A stretch of DNA of 64,000 nucleotides. It comes from Variovorax brevis. Lineage in GTDB: Bacteria > Pseudomonadota > Gammaproteobacteria > Burkholderiales > Burkholderiaceae_C. The first letter of the stretch is position 1; each line of letters opens with the position of its first letter. Under the pieces are notes generated by a model. That model saw only the letters and a program-made list of their open reading frames with translations. It had not been told where the DNA came from and ran no database searches. The stretch lies in the NCBI RefSeq assembly GCF_030317105.1, contig NZ_JASZYG010000002.1, forward strand, positions 620,001 through 684,000. Direction: 5' to 3'. The position numbers and the translations under genes are program-made. Of the stretch, positions 27,433-35,766 are shown piece by piece.

Positions 27433-28194
27433 AGTCATCGCAGCAAGGGCCGGGCGACGGTTGCCGCGCACCCGCGCCGTCAGGCGCAGGAAGTTGCGAC
27501 CGAGGATCAAGGCCTCGTCGTGCGAGGACAGGCGAAGCGCCCTGATCTTGGCGAGCTCCACGCCAGGATGCAGCCAGGGGCCGTCCGAGCCGAACAGCAG
27601 CTTGTGCGCGCCCGCGCGCCGCACGGCCTGCGCGAGCAGGTCGAAGCGGCGCACGCCCGAGGTGTCGGCGTAGATGTTCGGGTGGCGCACCAGGTGGTCG
27701 GCCAGTGCGAGCTGTGCGCGCCAGTCGTCGGCAAAGCTGCCGAGGTGCGGCACGATGAAGTTGACGTCCGGATATTGCGCTGCCAGCAGTTCGGCTTGCC
27801 ACACTTCACCGACGACGTCGTAGAGCACCGGCAAGGCATGGGCCCTTGCAGCATCGCAGACCTCGCGCGTGATGTTGGCGTCATGCCGGTGCAGCTTGAT
27901 GCCGATGAAGCCCAGGCGCTCCACGCCCTCGCGCACCATGGCGGCAATGCGTCCGCGGTCGCGTGATGCATGCACGAACACAAAGCCGCAATAGCGCTCC
28001 GGGTTGCGCGCCACGATCCGCGCGACCGCGCGGTTGGCAGCGGCGTAGTCCAGATGGAAGGCCGCAAAGATGGCCGTTCGATCGATGCCTGCCTGCGCCG
28101 CCCGGCGGGCATAGTCTTCGAGCGGGGCGCCGCTGTCCCACGGGCCGGTAAAGCCGTCGCCGGGACCCGCGTGGCAGTGGCAGTCGATGATCAT
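27415..28194 (-). CDS. Amidohydrolase-family (TIM-barrel) metal-dependent hydrolase
   Basis: 259 aa. Metal-ligand motifs of the amidohydrolase-2 family are visible: the HxH in IIDCHCH at the N-terminus, GIKLH in the middle, FIVPHLGS, and the final Asp in LLFGSDGPW. The reaction (amide, ester or decarboxylation) cannot be told. Start ATG 28194 is chosen because AAGGG lies 8 nt upstream; ATG 28200 is too close. The gap to the upstream amidase gene is 15 nt, making this the last gene of the sigma-54 operon. Confidence 0.85.
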   Translation of the reverse strand: MIIDCHCHAGPGDGFTGPWDSGAPLEDYARRAAQAGIDRTAIFAAFHLDYAAANRAVARIVARNPERYCGFVFVHASRDRGRIAAMVREGVERLGFIGIKLHRHDANITREVCDAARAHALPVLYDVVGEVWQAELLAAQYPDVNFIVPHLGSFADDWRAQLALADHLVRHPNIYADTSGVRRFDLLAQAVRRAGAHKLLFGSDGPWLHPGVELAKIRALRLSSHDEALILGRNFLRLTARVRGNRRPALAAMTSVDGG

Positions 28195-28209
28195 GGCCAT
28201 AGCCCTTCA

Positions 28210-29511
28210 TCAGCCGAATGCCTGCTCGGCTTCCCAGTTGAAATCGACCGGCAGCGTGAGTTGTCCGGGTGTGATGGTTCCGGTGTAAGCCGTGCCGCCT
28301 TCCGCGGGAACGGGCTTGCGCAATCCTGGATCGAGCAGATGCACGAGCGCGTCGGGCAGGATGTTCGTGATCTTGACCGCACCCTTGGTGACCGAGGGAT
28401 TCTTGGGGAGCTCCTTTCCCGTCAGCTCGCCGGCGCGCCGCAGCAGCCTTGCAAGGGCGAACTCGACCATGCGCACGACACCCCCAATGCCACGGTTGTG
28501 GCGATTGCCCCGCACTTCCGCGAGATAAAAGCGAAGGCCGGGTTGCTTGTCCCAATCGACGTATTTCTTGTCGGCCATGCGCCGCGCGAAGGTGCCGGTC
28601 ATGCCCACCTTGAGGATCTTGATCTTGCCCCCCTTTTGCGCAGGTTCCTGGAAGGCGATGTACACGCCGCCGAAGCCGCGCGCATTCTTCACCACGTCGG
28701 TGCGGGTGTAGGTCTTCTTCATCCACTTGAGCGTGGCGGTGACGGGGCCGAAGAAGGTCTCCTGCTCCAGTTCTCCCAGTTCGCCAAACTCATACTCCCT
28801 GGTCGGCGGCGTGGGAGCGGGAGCGGGCTTGGTACGACCCCACGTGCGCCACACGTCGGGGATCGGATTGCCGTCACCCACCTTGAAGCCCGGCCCGCCA
28901 TCCTTGAGGCCCAGGGTGTCGACAGCCCATTGCCCGACACCCGACCAGATGTCCGGCCCGGGGTCGTTCTCGCGCGTGGCGCTCGACTGGCGGTGGGCGA
29001 GCACGGTGCGCAGCCCCATCGTGCGAATGAGGTGGCGAATGAGGCGCCGGCCTGCTTCGATCTGCGCGGGTGTGACCCGGTTGCGACCGAACTTGTCGCC
29101 CTCCCACCACTTGCCCTTGACGTTCGGAAAGTTGCCCGCGAATTCAACCGCGACGCTGCCCGCGTTGAATCCGTTGGAGGACCAGATGAGTTGCTCCACC
29201 GGATGGATCTTCAGGATCCTGCCGTCGGGCAGGATCGCGAAGTGGGCCTTCAGGCCCAGGTAGCCGCGCATGGGATCCTTGCGCTGGAAGCAGCACGCCA
29301 TCTGGTGCAGCACGAGCGCGTGGACCTTCTTCATGTCACGCGCGCCCTTGCGGATGCTTTTGTCCGACTGGGCCGTGAGGTCGACGATGCCGTCGCTGCC
29401 GATCACGTCGGCCACACGGCTGGCAACGGCGCCGATGCCGCTGCCGATACGGCCGATCAGGTCACCGAAGCCCGACTCGCCTTGCAAGGGCAGGATCTCG
29501 AATCTGTCCAT
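28210..29511 (-). CDS. Peptidoglycan amidase (Amidase_2/PGRP) with GIY-YIG-like C-terminus
   Basis: 433 aa. Residues about 60-200 form an N-acetylmuramoyl-L-alanine amidase domain with zinc ligands in ALVLHQM (His 69), LAHRQ (His 173) and ENDPGPDIW (Asp 183). Residues 239-254 are an acidic linker EYEFGELGELEQE that resembles segments in two other products of this operon. Residues about 282-361 read like a GIY-YIG domain: GVYIAF, then ILKVGMTGTFARRM, then a possible catalytic Glu in RMVEFALARLL. No signal peptide is visible. CGGGAGA precedes ATG 29511. The amidase call is firm; the GIY-YIG call is tentative. Confidence 0.8.
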   Translation of the reverse strand: MDRFEILPLQGESGFGDLIGRIGSGIGAVASRVADVIGSDGIVDLTAQSDKSIRKGARDMKKVHALVLHQMACCFQRKDPMRGYLGLKAHFAILPDGRILKIHPVEQLIWSSNGFNAGSVAVEFAGNFPNVKGKWWEGDKFGRNRVTPAQIEAGRRLIRHLIRTMGLRTVLAHRQSSATRENDPGPDIWSGVGQWAVDTLGLKDGGPGFKVGDGNPIPDVWRTWGRTKPAPAPTPPTREYEFGELGELEQETFFGPVTATLKWMKKTYTRTDVVKNARGFGGVYIAFQEPAQKGGKIKILKVGMTGTFARRMADKKYVDWDKQPGLRFYLAEVRGNRHNRGIGGVVRMVEFALARLLRRAGELTGKELPKNPSVTKGAVKITNILPDALVHLLDPGLRKPVPAEGGTAYTGTITPGQLTLPVDFNWEAEQAFG

Positions 29512-29553
29512 GACGATTCTCCCGTCGATTGGGTGCAATGACGCGGACAGCCA

Positions 29554-31167
29554 TCAGGCTCCGACGACGACCAGCGTGTTGCCGCGCCGCACCCAGGTGC
29601 CGCCCATCCGCGAAGACTGCGTCGTGCCCTGTGGCGCGAAGTGCGGAAGGTGCTGCCGTGCGGCATTGGCGATGGCCGACTGCACGGCTGCCTGCACGTT
29701 GCCGCCGGGCGCGGGTGGCTGGAAGTTCTGCGCCGCAGTGCCTGCAATGCGCACGAAGCTGCGTGCCATCTCGAATTCGCGGTCTTCGAGTTCCAGCTCG
29801 CCGTATTCCAGTTCGAGCGCCTTGGCCAATGCGCCGCCCAGTGCGCTGCCGACAGCGGTGCCGACGCCGGGTATGGGGATCATCGTGCCGAGTGCGCCAC
29901 CGACCATGGGCAGTGCCGCCTTGGCCACCGACTTGAGTGCGCCCGCGAAGGGCTTGGCGGCCTTGGCGATGGTGCCGCCGACCTTCTTGATGCCTTTCCA
30001 GAGCTTGCCCAGGAACTGCTCGAGTTCTGCTTCGTTCGTGACGGAGAGCAGTTCGGCGGCGAGCGCGATTTCCTCGCTTTCGCTGAAGAGGCTCTCGCCT
30101 TCGCCGCTCCACTCGTATTCGCCTTCGTACTCGCCTTCGCCTTCGTATTCACCTTCGCCCTCGTATTCGCCTTCACCTTCACCTTCGTACTCTCCGGGGC
30201 CTTCGTACTGGCTTTCTCCTTCGCCTTCTCCTTCTCCTTCGTACTCGCCTTCGTACTCACCTTCGTATTCGCCTTCGCCTTCGTACTCGCCTTCACCTTC
30301 GAAGGCCTCGGCCTGTCGGGGCTTGAAGTCCATGATCGGGAACGGCGTTGCGGCGGGATTGCACTTGGGACATTGGCAGCTCAGCTTGTGCATGGTCATC
30401 TCCTGGTCGGGTGAACTGGAACTGGAATCGGCGCTCGCGTCCGCATCAGGGCCGTCTGCCGGCGGGGCGCTGGGGGGCTCTGGCTCCGGGCCGCCGGGGG
30501 GCGGTACGGCGTCGGGTGGCGGCGGCATCCCCGCGGCAAGGCAGCTTTGCATGCAGCGGCGGTATTGCCACCCCTGGCCAAAGGGCAGCGGGTCCACGCC
30601 CCATGGCGCCCAGGGTGCATAGCCATAGGGCCGCGGCGGGTACCTGCGACGCGATGGCGATGGGAATCCCGGGGGATATGGCGAGGGATATTGCGATGGA
30701 TATTGCGAGGGAAATGTTGGCGCGGAGCGTTGCGCCTGCTGTCCCTGTCCTTGAGGTGAACCGCGTTGCGCTGCGGCTTGACTCGACGGGCTCCTGCGCG
30801 AGGCTGCCTGGCGTGAGGCGGCTTGGCCCGAGGCGCCTTGGCGCGATCCGGCCGGACGCGGTCCGCCTTGGCGTGAGGCGGCCTGACTTGAAGCGGCCTG
30901 GCGCGATCCGCCTTGACGTGGTGCGCCTTGGCGTGATGCGGCCTGGCGCGATCCTCCCTGACGCGGACCGCCTTGGCGCGAGGCGGCCTGGCGTGATCCA
31001 CCCTGACGTGGTCCACCTTGACGCGAGGCGCCCTGACGCGATCCACCTTGACGCGATCCGCCCTGGCGCGATCCGCCCCCGCGGGGCATGCGGCTTTCGA
31101 ATTCTTCCGAAGCAGTCTCGAACTCGCTGCCCGTGGCGACCAGTTCGAATTGGTTGGGTGTGTTCAT
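29554..31167 (-). CDS. Repetitive SRQGG / EYEGE protein with glycine-rich hydrophobic C-terminus
   Basis: 537 aa, unknown function. In order: an acidic start (NQFELVATGSEFETASEEFES); about 110 residues of pentapeptide SRQGG/ASRQA-type basic repeats; a Pro/Tyr-rich stretch (QYPSQYPSPYPPG); a CQCPKCN motif near residue 265 that could bind metal; about 70 residues of EGEYEGE acidic repeats; a helical motif ALAAELLSVTNEAELEQFLG; a Gly/Ala-rich hydrophobic segment; EDREFEMARSFVRIAG; and a C-terminus WVRRGNTLVVVGA. The start overlaps the stop of the PLP-enzyme gene (ATGA). An internal ATG at 30393 has AGGAG 6 nt upstream and may be a second start. The last third matches modules of the 35767-37110 product. 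Confidence 0.8.
   Translation of the reverse strand: MNTPNQFELVATGSEFETASEEFESRMPRGGGSRQGGSRQGGSRQGASRQGGPRQGGSRQAASRQGGPRQGGSRQAASRQGAPRQGGSRQAASSQAASRQGGPRPAGSRQGASGQAASRQAASRRSPSSQAAAQRGSPQGQGQQAQRSAPTFPSQYPSQYPSPYPPGFPSPSRRRYPPRPYGYAPWAPWGVDPLPFGQGWQYRRCMQSCLAAGMPPPPDAVPPPGGPEPEPPSAPPADGPDADASADSSSSSPDQEMTMHKLSCQCPKCNPAATPFPIMDFKPRQAEAFEGEGEYEGEGEYEGEYEGEYEGEGEGEGESQYEGPGEYEGEGEGEYEGEGEYEGEGEYEGEYEWSGEGESLFSESEEIALAAELLSVTNEAELEQFLGKLWKGIKKVGGTIAKAAKPFAGALKSVAKAALPMVGGALGTMIPIPGVGTAVGSALGGALAKALELEYGELELEDREFEMARSFVRIAGTAAQNFQPPAPGGNVQAAVQSAIANAARQHLPHFAPQGTTQSSRMGGTWVRRGNTLVVVGA
30090..30303 (-). repeat. Acidic-repeat-encoding low-complexity DNA
   Basis: Imperfect tandem units of 6, 9 and 12 nt (plus-strand reading CCTTCGTACTCG / CCTTCGCC) that encode runs of EGEYEGEGE. 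Such DNA is prone to length change by slippage in whole codons. Confidence 0.8.
30780..31083 (-). repeat. 15-nt-period repeat encoding SRQGG/ASRQA pentapeptides
   Basis: About twenty imperfect 15-nt units (plus-strand reading resembles GGCGCGATCCGCCTT) encode a basic Ser/Arg/Gln/Gly/Ala stretch. The unit length keeps the frame when copies are gained or lost. Confidence 0.8.
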
Positions 31168-32270
31168 GATGTCTCCAGTGAGGTTGTGCCCGCGATGGCA
31201 GGAGGTTGTTTCAAGGCTCGAAGGGTCTGCGCGAGCGCGTCCATGGCCCGGTCGATGCAATCGGCGGTGTGCGCCGCGGTCAGCACGAAGCTCAGCCGCG
31301 ACGCGCCCGTGCCGCCGCGCTGCAGCACCGTGCGCACGCGCCGCTGCAACAGGCCCGCGTGCAAGGCCACCGCATCGATGCCTTGTTTGGGCACCAGCGC
31401 CTGCACCGGGAATTCGCTCCCCGTGGCGGACAAGGAGAGCCTCGCGATGCGATCGCGGAACTGACGCACGCGCTGCGCGAGGCGCAGCCTCAGCGCATCG
31501 CCGCAGCGCCGGTTCAGCGCCAGGGCATGTCGCGCCGCATGGATCACCGCCACCGAAGGCGGACTGGTGTGCACGCGCGTCTGGCTGCGCGATTCGAAGA
31601 GGCGCACCACGGCACGGCTGCCCGACAGCGCGGCCATCGGCACGCCGAAGCCCTTGGCGAGGGACGCGCCCACGATGATCTGCTCACCCATCAGCGCATG
31701 GCGCCGCAGCGAGCCGCCTCCGCCCACGCCCAGCACACGTCCGGGGCGGACGCCGTGGCCGAGCACACCCAACGCCTGCGTGTCGTCAAGCACCAGGAAG
31801 CCGCCGTGGCGCGCGGCCAGCGCGGCATAGCGTGCCAGCGGAGGCTGCCGGTCGTTGCCGGGACGCAGCGCATCGCAAACGATGACTGGCCGGCGGCGCA
31901 GCTTCGTGGCGTTTGCCATCAGCCGCTCCAGTGCGACCGCATCGCCGAAGGGGAAGGAGTGCACCGGCGTGCCCAATGCCGCGCCGCGCTGCACGCCCCA
32001 GCCCGCGATCGGATAGGTGCTGGCTTCGATGTAGATCGTCGTGTCCTGCTGGCTCAACACGCCGAACAGGTCGAAGAACAAGTGCAGCGTCGACGGCAGC
32101 AAGGTGCTCGCCTCGCAGCCCTGCAACGCCGCGAGCTCGGCGCCCACTTCGGCCGCGCCGGGTGGCGCCTGCAGGGCGGCGGGACGCCCCAGCGTCAGGG
32201 CCTCCCAGGGCGCAACGCTGGTGCTCGGGTGCTGGAACCCGAGGTACAGCGACGACGTGAAGTCGAGCAT
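31164..32270 (-). CDS. PLP-dependent alpha-oxoamine-synthase-like enzyme
   Basis: 368 aa, fold type I aminotransferase class I/II, most like 8-amino-7-oxononanoate synthase and its relatives, which condense an amino acid with an acyl thioester. Visible are the PLP-ring Asp region LVLDDTQALGVLGHG (about 159-173) and the Schiff-base lysine in IVGASLAKGFGVP (Lys 206). AONS usually has a DEAHS-type motif, so DDTQA marks this as a divergent branch. Start ATG 32270 follows the 701-aa gene by 13 nt, and the end overlaps the repetitive-protein gene by 4 nt. No biotin genes or acyl-carrier protein are nearby; its substrate is unknown. Confidence 0.82.
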   Translation of the reverse strand: MLDFTSSLYLGFQHPSTSVAPWEALTLGRPAALQAPPGAAEVGAELAALQGCEASTLLPSTLHLFFDLFGVLSQQDTTIYIEASTYPIAGWGVQRGAALGTPVHSFPFGDAVALERLMANATKLRRRPVIVCDALRPGNDRQPPLARYAALAARHGGFLVLDDTQALGVLGHGVRPGRVLGVGGGGSLRRHALMGEQIIVGASLAKGFGVPMAALSGSRAVVRLFESRSQTRVHTSPPSVAVIHAARHALALNRRCGDALRLRLAQRVRQFRDRIARLSLSATGSEFPVQALVPKQGIDAVALHAGLLQRRVRTVLQRGGTGASRLSFVLTAAHTADCIDRAMDALAQTLRALKQPPAIAGTTSLETS

Positions 32271-32283
32271 GGCGCCACCCGCT

Positions 32284-34389
32284 TCATGCGGTGCGCTGTT
32301 GCACGGCCAGCCGCTTTTGAAGCAGCAGCGAAGGCAGCGTGGCGTCCGCCGTCTTGTCGGCGTTCTCGCCACTGAGCTCGACACCGGTGGCCGCCCAGAA
32401 GGCGTGGTTGTAGCCCTGGATCTGCGGCCGCCAGAAGCGCGCCCAGTTGAAGGCTTGCGTGGGCTCGAACACCTCGCTCCATGCGCCGTAGCGAATGCTG
32501 AGCAATAGTTGCTCGCCGAAGATCGCCAGGTTGCGGAAGTGCACGACACTCGTGTCCGTCCATCCCTGGATCTTCTTCATCGCGTCGACGCGGTCCATCC
32601 ACGGCTCGGGGTAGGCCACCATGATGCGGGTCGGCAGGAACTCGCGGAACTCGGGGCGTGCCAGCAGCCATTGCTGCATCAGCATCTCGATGCGCGCGGT
32701 CGAGGGCAGGTCGCCGAACTGGTTGTGCGCGCCTTGCGACATCACCAGGTGCACTTCCTTGAGCGCGTTGAGCACCGGGAAGGCATCGGCCTTGACCGTC
32801 GTGTCGTCGTCCTGCTTGAAGAACACGGTGCACAGGCGCAGCAGGTGGTGGAAAGCCTCCAGGAACGGCGAACGCGTGTCGGCCGCGCGCATGGACCGGA
32901 TGGCGCGGCCATGCAGCCGCAGGCCGTACTGGTGGTCGTACTCGTAGTTGCGCCGGTTCACCGTGAGGCGGTGCTGCTCGTCTTGCGTGTAGCCCCAGAT
33001 CAGGTTGTTCAGCGGGCGCAGCGGATCGATCTCCAGGTTGGCCAGCGGGTCGGGCGTGCCCGGCGAGCGGATGTTCTGGAAGCGCCGCGTGACGGCGTTC
33101 ATCGTTTGCACCAGCATCGCCTCTTCGAGCCAGTAAGACCAGATCAGCTCCACCAGGCAGGGGTTGGCCAGCTTGTCCTGCACGAAGCCGACGCACAGGC
33201 TATCGTCCACGCGATCGGGGTTGGTGATCGGGATGTCGGGCAGCTTGCGGCGAATGAGCGCAAGGTAGGGCAGCACGCGATCGTTGCCCTGGCCAACGCC
33301 CAGCGGCTCCAGATAGCGCTCGAAGGCCCGGTCGAAGTTGCCGATTGGCGGCAGGTCGCGGCGGTCGAGGTAGGCGTTGTCGTCGCGCCGGTCGAAGTCG
33401 GGTTCGCGCAGCACCGCGCAGTTCACCATCACGAAGGCCTCGGTCGCCGCCTTCAGCACGCGATAGGCATCCGTGTCGGTAAACGGCAGGAAGCGCTTGC
33501 CCTTGAGCTGGTGGAAGAGCCGTTTCTCCGCGGGGAAGGCGTTGGCCACGGCCTGCCGGTCTTCGGCGCAGAAGAGCAGGTCCATGTAGTGCAGGTAGTT
33601 GTTGAAGGACAGCGCCTCGGTGCCGCTGCGAATGGCCACCCACAGGGGCAGGTCCGGCGTGTTCTCGGTCTCGGTGCGCGTCAGCGAGACACCGACGTTG
33701 CCCGTGACGGGAACGGGGAGTTGCGCGATGACGTTGACGTTCTCCGGCACGTCGAGTTCGGCCGGCGGCGGCGCACTCGCAAAGCCTCCGGCGCCCAAGG
33801 CTTGCGAAGACAGGGGAATGCGCATCGTGAAGACGCGTTGGAGGCGTCCCTGGTGCGCCGTCCAGGCGAACTCGTCGAGCACGTCGGAGTCGCTGCGCAG
33901 CCGCATGGTGCCGGGCGGCGCGATGATGGTCGCGTTGAGCCCAGCGGCATGCGTGAGCGTCGTCACCATGTTGTCGCCGGCGCGCGGCTGGCGGCAGTTG
34001 AGCGGCTGGCAGTCGTCCGACTGCACGACGGTTGCGATCGCGGCGTTGATGGGCGGCTCCAGGTGCACATGCGTTGCGCAACCGGGCTCCGCATTGACCC
34101 ATTCCGACACGACACCAGCGGGATAGTTCAGGTAGGCCACCGCGTAGTAGTCGGGCTCCAGGCCATCGAAGACCGTCACGCCATGCTGGTTGGTCAACTG
34201 CACGCGCTCGGGCACGGCGTGGCCGTGCAGTTCCTGCGGCTTCGGGTGCGGTCCCTGCTTTCCCCTGGCTTTGCGGAAGAGCGCGATCGATGCACTGGAC
34301 ACTACGGCGCAGGCTCCCGCTGCGTCGGTGACCTTGACAACGATCGACGCCTTGCGTTCTTCGTTCAAAGCGGTTTGCTGCGTGTTCAT
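32284..34389 (-). CDS. Large uncharacterised protein with N-terminal Ig/prealbumin-like domain
   Basis: 701 aa, function not recognised. Residues about 14-115 look like a carboxypeptidase-regulatory/CnaB-like beta-sandwich (SIVVKVTDAAG, RVQLTNQHGVTVFDGLEPDYYAVAYL). The rest is mainly helical and rich in Trp, Arg and Asp, with distinctive segments PLNNLIWGYTQDEQHRL, YEYDHQYGLRLHGR and RYGAWSEVFEPTQAFNWARFWRPQIQGY. No signal peptide or membrane segment. A strong AAGGAG lies 6 nt before ATG 34389. Lies between the metalloprotease and PLP-enzyme genes in a tightly packed operon. Confidence 0.8.
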   Translation of the reverse strand: MNTQQTALNEERKASIVVKVTDAAGACAVVSSASIALFRKARGKQGPHPKPQELHGHAVPERVQLTNQHGVTVFDGLEPDYYAVAYLNYPAGVVSEWVNAEPGCATHVHLEPPINAAIATVVQSDDCQPLNCRQPRAGDNMVTTLTHAAGLNATIIAPPGTMRLRSDSDVLDEFAWTAHQGRLQRVFTMRIPLSSQALGAGGFASAPPPAELDVPENVNVIAQLPVPVTGNVGVSLTRTETENTPDLPLWVAIRSGTEALSFNNYLHYMDLLFCAEDRQAVANAFPAEKRLFHQLKGKRFLPFTDTDAYRVLKAATEAFVMVNCAVLREPDFDRRDDNAYLDRRDLPPIGNFDRAFERYLEPLGVGQGNDRVLPYLALIRRKLPDIPITNPDRVDDSLCVGFVQDKLANPCLVELIWSYWLEEAMLVQTMNAVTRRFQNIRSPGTPDPLANLEIDPLRPLNNLIWGYTQDEQHRLTVNRRNYEYDHQYGLRLHGRAIRSMRAADTRSPFLEAFHHLLRLCTVFFKQDDDTTVKADAFPVLNALKEVHLVMSQGAHNQFGDLPSTARIEMLMQQWLLARPEFREFLPTRIMVAYPEPWMDRVDAMKKIQGWTDTSVVHFRNLAIFGEQLLLSIRYGAWSEVFEPTQAFNWARFWRPQIQGYNHAFWAATGVELSGENADKTADATLPSLLLQKRLAVQQRTA

Positions 34390-34410
34390 TTCATACTCCT
34401 TGGGTGATGG

Positions 34411-35760
34411 TCAATCGGCGATCGGACTGAAAGAGGGCGAGGCCGGGCCTCGTGCGGTGGGTGGCTGCGCCCGCGCCGTGCTGGACGCGCAGGTCGACGA
34501 CATTTCGAGCGTGCTGGCCAGCGCCCAGTGCGTCAGCAACTTGCCCAGCAGCACGGCCTCGTCTTCGGGACTCAACCGGTTGTCCGAGCGCGCCTGCCCG
34601 ATCACGGCGAAGGCCAGCGATGGCGGCGCGCGGTACATCAGCTCGGGCACCAGCCTCCACAGCCGGAAGAGCGTTGCGAGCCGCACCGGCTGGCGCTGCG
34701 AAACCTGCAGCGCCTGGGTCAGCGTCTTGCCGCGCAAGGCGGCGGGCCGGTGCTCCACCAGCACCGTCACGAAGGCGGGCAGCAGGGCCTGCAGGCGCTG
34801 CAGGAGGCCGATCGATGGTGCATCGAGGCCGCGCAGTGGATAGAACGCTTCCCACAGGTCGGCGAGCCGTTGCCATTGCGGATGCGGATAGAGCGCCTGG
34901 CCCATTGCGCAACTGAGCTTGACGCGCAGCCACGGCACCGGATGCGGATCGTCGAGATTGAGCCGGAACACAAAGGCGCGCGGCAGGCTCACGACCGCGA
35001 TCAGGCCCATGGGCGCTGCAATGCCGATGCGCGCCACCGACCAGAAGTCCGCCACGATCTCGGAGATCCAGCGCTCGAACAATTGCCAGGCCATCGCGTT
35101 GGGGCCAGCCCCGTGCTGCAGGCCACGAAGCACCGGGCGCAACGAGGCCACGAGGTCGAGCAGCGCAGCCGCCTGGTGGCCGACCTCGTGCACGAGCGAT
35201 GACGCGATGCCGCTGCCGACCATTCGTTCGCGCGGCACGCGGATCACGGCCACGGGGTTCTCGCCGCCGCCGGGCAAGCGCGTGCGTGCGCGGCGGATGG
35301 CGGCGCCTGGCCCGCGATCCAGATAGCAGACGATGGGCGGCGCCTCGAAGTACGCGCCGGGCAGCGACAGCGCATCGGCGGACACCACGTCCAGGCCCGA
35401 CAGCCAGACACCGCTCTCGTTCTCGCTGCGTTGCGTGATCACGTCGTTGAACAGGTCGAACTGCGTGAGCACGGCGTTGAACTTGAGGCGCAGGTAGGAA
35501 AACCTGCGCTGCGCCTCGGCCGCCGTGGACCGCGCCGCACCCGGGCCTTGCAGCCAGGAGATGAAGGCGCGCACCATGCGGCGCAACTCGCGGCGACCCT
35601 CGATGAGGTGGCGCTCGATGGCCGTCTGCGCGGCCGGAAGGAGGTTGGCCGCCGGCACCATCGGCTCGACCAGCGCGAAGGGCTTGACCCGGCCGAGCCT
35701 TGTCAGGAGCGCACGCGCCTCCTGCGACAGCATCGATGTGGGGTAGGTGCCGACGGCCAT
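34411..35760 (-). CDS. Putative zinc metalloprotease (HEVGH)
   Basis: 449 aa, otherwise unrecognised. A zinc-protease motif SSLVHEVGHQAAALLDLV (HEVGH at 191-195) is followed about 40 residues later by WISEIVADFWS, an ExxAD-type segment that could supply the third ligand as in gluzincins. No signal peptide or membrane helix is evident. The C-terminal 30 residues are low-complexity Ser/Ala/Pro. It follows the tandem-module gene by 6 nt, so the two are translationally linked. It could process one of the modular proteins of the operon; that is inference. Confidence 0.75.
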   Translation of the reverse strand: MAVGTYPTSMLSQEARALLTRLGRVKPFALVEPMVPAANLLPAAQTAIERHLIEGRRELRRMVRAFISWLQGPGAARSTAAEAQRRFSYLRLKFNAVLTQFDLFNDVITQRSENESGVWLSGLDVVSADALSLPGAYFEAPPIVCYLDRGPGAAIRRARTRLPGGGENPVAVIRVPRERMVGSGIASSLVHEVGHQAAALLDLVASLRPVLRGLQHGAGPNAMAWQLFERWISEIVADFWSVARIGIAAPMGLIAVVSLPRAFVFRLNLDDPHPVPWLRVKLSCAMGQALYPHPQWQRLADLWEAFYPLRGLDAPSIGLLQRLQALLPAFVTVLVEHRPAALRGKTLTQALQVSQRQPVRLATLFRLWRLVPELMYRAPPSLAFAVIGQARSDNRLSPEDEAVLLGKLLTHWALASTLEMSSTCASSTARAQPPTARGPASPSFSPIAD

Positions 35761-35766
35761 GACGGT

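Noticed and set aside
30090..31083. CRISPR array
   Set aside because: The tandem units are contiguous short codon repeats inside a coding frame with no unique spacers.
30348..31169. Plus-strand repetitive frame (RLGVMRPG-type) antisense to the SRQGG repeats
   Set aside because: The repeated peptide is simply the complement of the 15-nt repeat; the minus strand has the ribosome site, coupled start and meaningful downstream modules.
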